Assembly: GCA_033439795.1 (NCBI GenBank)
Contig: JAUTDP010000005.1
Coordinates: 2,819,001-2,883,000, forward strand
DNA from: Sordaria brevicollis
Lineage: Eukaryota; Ascomycota; Sordariomycetes; Sordariales; Sordariaceae
Length of the DNA: 64,000 nucleotides
Direction: 5' to 3'
Shown here piece after piece: positions 60,306-64,000 of this stretch. Made by a program: the position numbers and the translations under genes. Each line of letters opens with the position of its first letter. Position 1 is the stretch's first letter. The notes beneath the pieces were generated by a model, which searched no databases, had not been told where the DNA came from, and saw only the letters and a list, made by a program, of their open reading frames with translations.

Positions 60306-60977
60306 TTACTTGCCGGTCTTCTTCTCATAACAAGTCCAGCACCACTTGCCTTCAGCGCGCTGGGGACGTCTCATGCAATTAGTGCAAGTGAGGAGTCCCT
60401 GCTCCGCCCAAGCGTCGATCTGGGCCCAGCCAGCCGCGCCGATATTGCGCCTCATGCACTGACGGCAAATGGTCGCACCCTTCTGCTAGACAGGGCGGTC
60501 TTTGCAAATGCCGCAGGCTTGGATGTCGTCGGACTGGTTAGGGTGAGACTTGTTGGTAGTGTCGGTGGATGGCTGATTGACGCGGTTGTCGCGGTGGTCG
60601 GCAGCGTTGCCAGCGTCCATGCCGGTGGGTTTGTCGACAATGTCGTTGATCGTGGTAGGTTTCTTGTCGAACGTGAGGACACCGTGGTTCTGGAAGTAGA
60701 GGCGCATGCCCCAGTCGCGCATGTAATCGATTGTGGCGGTGCGTTTGCCGGCAGCCTCCAAGGGACCGAGGGGATAGAGTTCATTGATGGTACGGCCCAG
60801 GGGGTCGCCTGTGAATAATAACGCATCTATGGTTAGCAGCTGCGCTGCAGCAAAGAGCGCTTGCTCCAATCTGGAGGGACTGGAACCATTCGTGCGTAAT
60901 GGGCACTTACCTAAGACTTGAAGCGGGTTGTTGCCCGCATTAGGCTCATGATTCTCAGTGCCATTAGAGGCCGACAT
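60306..60977 (-). CDS. UAG-interrupted Cys family, group B copy 1
   Basis: ATG at 60977 (- strand) opens MSASNGTENHEPNAGNN. A clear 102-bp intron (60910 down to 60809; GTAAGT, branch TGCTAACC, acceptor CACAG) has a length divisible by three; splicing joins L-Q-V-L to G-D-P-L-G-R. Then comes a helical D-Y-M-R-D-W-G region, a polar linker, C-G-I-C-K-D-R-P-V and TAG 60486-60488. The frame continues 59 codons: Q-K-G-A-T-I-C-R-Q-C, 23-residue spacer rich in Trp/Ala, C-T-N-C and, 11 residues on, C-W-T-C, a basic tail and TAA 60306-60308. Spliced short form 129 aa, extended 189 aa. Spacing after the stop is identical to group A, but with four C-x2-C pairs. Function unknown; probably zinc-binding. 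Confidence 0.78.
60486..60488 (-). other. Conserved in-frame UAG, group B copy 1
   Basis: On the - strand, CGCCCT (60497-60492) can pair with AGGGTG (60481-60476), including one G-U pair, leaving a 10-nt loop with TAG in the middle. It lies between the first and second C-x2-C pairs. Confidence 0.75.
60809..60910 (-). other. Spliceosomal intron of group B copy 1
   Basis: GTAAGT donor, TGCTAACC branch site and CACAG acceptor on the - strand, 102 bp. Retention would keep the frame open and add 34 residues, so both isoforms are possible. Confidence 0.8.
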
Positions 60978-62694
60978 GGTGATTCTCTTTTTGCCTTGTG
61001 ATTCGGTGGTATTTCATCAGTGGTTGGGTGGTACTTGGAGTGTTTGCAATTGGAGAGAAAGAAAAGTAGAGCCATGTTGAAAAGACGACTGCCAAAACAT
61101 TTCTGGACGTGTGAATGGTAGGCCCAACTTTCCCGCCGAGTAGATGGCCATGAATTCGACAGGTGTTAAGGTTATGGTCAGGTTTAGCTAAAGTTGTGTC
61201 GGGTTGGCTGTCACAGAACATGGCACTTCCATAAAGTTAGCTTTCGGCAAGACGATGGAGAAAAGCATGCTATCAGCGTAAGCCGTGTGCATGGAGTGTA
61301 TCTGGTGAGGAGGAAAAGGTCTATAGCAGGCACATAAAGAAGAGCTTGGATATGGCTGATCATCCCTCGCAAGGGATGGCAGTAGTTTAAGAAAAGCTTG
61401 ATGGACGGTCAAGGGCAAAGCAGAAAGTAGTGGGCAGATTTGACCATCCGTAGAAGAATATAAAGAAAAGCCAGATAAGTAGATGTAAGCGCTACTACAC
61501 TAGTTTTCTGCGTTTGGTTAGTGCTGTCTTCAAGGAAAGATGTCATCTTCTCAAAGGTTGTCTAGGTCATGCTGACCTGTTGGCGCGAGTAAGTTGAATA
61601 ATAGAAGTGTGACAGATCCAAAAAGTGGGAAAGAAATAAGAGTAATTTCGGGCTGGTAACCAAAAAAATGAAGACCCGATCTGAAAGCTGAGTCAAAACA
61701 GAGTCAACAGTTCCTGTTCTGACGTTGGCTCATTTCAACATCATATCCGCCCGGCATGAGTTTGTGAGGTTTGTTTCCAGAAAAGTAATGTGTTTGCGTT
61801 GAAACAAAGAAAAAGCTGTGTTGTTAAAAGCCGCATGATAGTAATGGATCACAACACGTTCCTGGAAAATCTACACAAAAGAACACATAATGAACCGCGA
61901 AGGGACGAGGAAGAAGCTTCGCTTGGAAAGAAGGAAAATGCAATATAAAAGGTAATGAGTCTGTGGAAATTTGTTGGAAGTGTCCAGGTTGAATGCAAAA
62001 ATTCACACTTTCCAAAAATCATGCAAGAAATATTGCTCCGCATCGTCGCTTCTTTTCGCAAATCTCAACAATTTCTTGGCATCCCACCGCAAAGCCCTCA
62101 AGCCACACACCCACCTTCCATTGTCGCATGTCACCCCTTTTCACTACATGAATAACGAATTGTAGCACAGTGATTCTTTCATTCTATTTTGACTATCACC
62201 TGTTCAAGATGTGATGCCCTCCATGAACTCATTCCGCATTCCTGTCATAAATTTTGCTTGGTGGACTCAGCACCACCTGGGCTGTGCCGCCGTGGATGCC
62301 AGCCTATTGCAATTTCTGCCACCGATCCGCGAAATTCATCAACTCAAGTTGGCGTTTGCTTCAAAAACATTGGCGCCATCGAATGTTTTCGAGAAGGCGC
62401 GACATTCACATTTGTTGTGCCTAAAATTGATGGTTCAAGTTCTTCGGAGTGTGACGCAGGGCGTTCTCCGCTTCGGGTCCGAGATGGGACGAAAAGCCTC
62501 CGTGAGTGGGGCCGTGCGGGGGAGCGGGGTACGGTCCGGACGGGGCAGTTTCCTGTCCTCCGAATTTCGTCAGCAAACTCGGCGGGAGCGAAAGGCGCAT
62601 TTGTGATTAGTGAACCGGCTCCTCTTCGTTACGCTGTCGAATGGATTGGCGAAGGAGGACGTTGTGATTTCTCGGGACAAAAGAGGGATGAGAG
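60978..62694. other. Upstream region of group B copy 1 and intergenic
   Basis: Probably the promoter and leader of the - strand gene in the first few hundred bases. I see no further supported gene; frames at 61188-61418 and 62189-62698 have no recognisable features. Confidence 0.4.
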
Positions 62695-63078
62695 TTAGGT
62701 GCCGGTGTGCGCCTCATTGAGCACAAAATTGATCGAAGTTTTGGTGATTTCTGTTGATTTGTTAGCCAAAGGTGATGGGTCATGAAGAGCTTCCCAATGG
62801 AGGAGAACTGGGTCAATCATGTCATCGGTGATAACTTGGTGGTCAACTCCCTTCTTGCTGGTAACGAAACTCTCGGTGCGGCTTGTGAGATGATTGGACC
62901 TGGGCGAATCAAGATGATCGTGATTGATGAGGTCATTGAAATTGGTTTTGACATTGGTGTCTGGATGAAATTTGAAGTCGCGGGTGCTAGCGCCCCAAAC
63001 GGTATCAACCGGAATGTTGTCGAGGATAGCAACGGGGTAAGCTTCGCTGAAGCCACCGAACTTTGTGTTAAGTGGCAT
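62695..63078 (-). CDS. Hypothetical protein, 127 aa
   Basis: ATG at 63078 (- strand) follows CACC, a good context, and opens MPLNTKFGGFSEAYPVAIL. The frame runs to TAA 62695-62697. About four fifths of codons in the first half end in C or T, typical of expressed genes in these fungi, and the composition is balanced with many Asp, Asn and Thr. There is no signal peptide, membrane segment or cysteine cluster. The complementary + strand frame (62782-63111) is also open but has weaker codon bias. I do not recognise a family. Confidence 0.4.
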   Translation of the reverse strand: MPLNTKFGGFSEAYPVAILDNIPVDTVWGASTRDFKFHPDTNVKTNFNDLINHDHLDSPRSNHLTSRTESFVTSKKGVDHQVITDDMIDPVLLHWEALHDPSPLANKSTEITKTSINFVLNEAHTGT

Positions 63079-64000
63079 GGTGTTTGGACGCGGCAAAGTT
63101 CATTTGCATGATGAGCTGAAGGCGCCTTCTCGAACAAGGGGTGGATGCATGCATGTTCATGTATCACCTATATTTTACAAAATTATCTCTTTCCTCAGAA
63201 GACATTTGGATGGCCGATGTCGGAGATCTCAGAGCTTTGTCACTCTTTGTTCAACTCCAAAAGCTCGTCGCCAAATTTGCAGCTCGGCTTTCAATGTGAA
63301 AGAGGTCAATGAACAAGCATAAAAGGACATGAAGAAACATGTGGGCTTTGAGGGAATCTACCAACCAACAATCGCATCGCGATTTGTCATTTGGCGTGTC
63401 AGAATTTCCGTCCGATGTCATAATGGGACGAAAAGCAATGAAGGAAAAAAAGCTGAGACGAACAGTTGGGGCACGTCGCCAGGATAAAACAACAGAAGGA
63501 AGGCGGGGTTTTGTGGGGCTCCTGCCAACAGCAACATAAGATGGAAGACCAAATTTCGTATGGAAGGTGCACCCAGACAGTACAAAAGATAATGGAACGC
63601 ATGATAACGCATTTTAGGCAAGTACAAGTTGCATGCAACTCATTGTTATCAGGCTGTGCCAGAGGCGCAGTCTTCGTTTGTCGTTGAATTTGAGTTGACA
63701 AGCAGGAGCGATGATGGAGCCGCAGTCCATTCAACCAATCAAGGTGGTCCTTCGGATTGAATTGGGAAAGTGGATGGGATGCCAAGACCCGCACTTGCAG
63801 GGATCATGGGTGCACCCAAATGTCAAAAGTTGCACAATGGGAACGATCGATCATCAACAGCCAAAGTTTTTGCACTCGCGGATTCTGACGCGGAAAAAAA
63901 GCAGGAGCTTCCCGTCCCAATCCCTTGAAGCGGAAAGACAATGTTCGCCCTTTTAACAGCAACAAAACTCCCTCATTGTCTCCCGAAAGTCTACTCAATG
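63079..64000. other. Intergenic to window end
   Basis: Overlapping short frames on both strands, none convincing. A gene extending beyond the window cannot be excluded. Confidence 0.35.

Noticed and set aside
3295..60488. The internal TAG read as part of an intron
   Set aside because: The number of residues from the TAG to the next Cys is constant within group A (9) and similar in group B (7), both sides are conserved coding sequence in one frame, and no GT...AG pair flanks the site consistently.
3295..60488. Selenocysteine or TMV-type leaky-stop readthrough
   Set aside because: Selenocysteine uses UGA, not UAG. The codons after the TAG (AAG, AGG, AAA, CAG AAG) do not match the CAR-YYA leaky context. 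Other forms of readthrough remain possible and are named as the alternative.
62782..63111. + strand frame complementary to the hypothetical protein at 62695-63078
   Set aside because: Codon third positions favour C/T strongly on the - strand, as in the other genes; only one of the two is likely to be coding.

Overview
ORGANISM. The window looks like a filamentous ascomycete, most likely a Sordariomycete. Evidence: short introns with CTAAC branch points; a pyrimidine-ending codon bias; and GC-balanced segments (about 1-18.2, 23.9-24.7, 41.7-52.5 and 59.5-64 kb) alternating with very AT-rich blocks (18.2-23.9, 24.7-41.7, 52.5-59.5 kb). In the AT-rich blocks TG and CA are almost absent while CG persists, which is the footprint of repeat-induced point mutation (RIP) on CpA. 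No rRNA, tRNA or CRISPR array was recognised.

MAIN CONTENT. The GC-balanced segments hold a dispersed array of paralogues of an unrecognised small protein family. Group A copies on the + strand lie at 2.8, 5.0, 6.7, 9.6, 10.7, 13.3, 14.4, 17.4 (split), 42.2, 47.1 and 50.2 kb, plus a probable N-terminal fragment at 44.7 kb. Group B copies on the - strand lie at 60.3-61.0 kb (intact) and 52.4/59.6 kb (split). Group A proteins have a variable His/Gln/Pro/Ala-rich N-terminus, an HPAV...L helical module, and a compact Cys/His module. Both groups share the C-terminal spacing C-x2-[CH]-x23-C-x2-C-x11-C-x2-C, so they are one superfamily.

KEY OBSERVATION. In all nine copies that keep the relevant region, one in-frame TAG lies between the first Cys knuckle and the rest of the Cys/His module. 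The frame stays open for a further 56-85 codons and the cysteine spacing is conserved beyond the stop. Copy 2 has TGG (Trp) at exactly that position. The TAG often sits in the loop of a possible hairpin. This is the expected signature of restorative A-to-I mRNA editing (UAG to UIG, read as UGG), which is known from the sexual stage of Fusarium and Neurospora. The short form would lack most of the putative zinc-binding domain. Translational readthrough is the main alternative.

MOBILE DNA. Two RIP-degraded Ty1/copia elements have intact target-site duplications and each interrupts a family copy: 18205-23919 in copy 7 and 52522-59548 in a group B copy. Their outer LTR ends escaped RIP. The 17-kb AT block at 24.7-41.7 kb holds degraded elements, including two 10-codon tandem-repeat arrays and a possible Plavaka/KDZ-like transposase. 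Small non-autonomous elements lie at 1943-2545, 8605-9158, 11267-11639 (hAT-like, 8-bp duplication), 15363-15767 (TRIM) and 48551-49292.

HOW IT FITS TOGETHER. The array grew by segmental duplication: leaders and 3' flanks are also paralogous between neighbours. Copies diverged enough to escape RIP and several then decayed through frameshifts or insertions, while the internal TAG and the cysteines after it were kept. The molecular function of the proteins is unknown.
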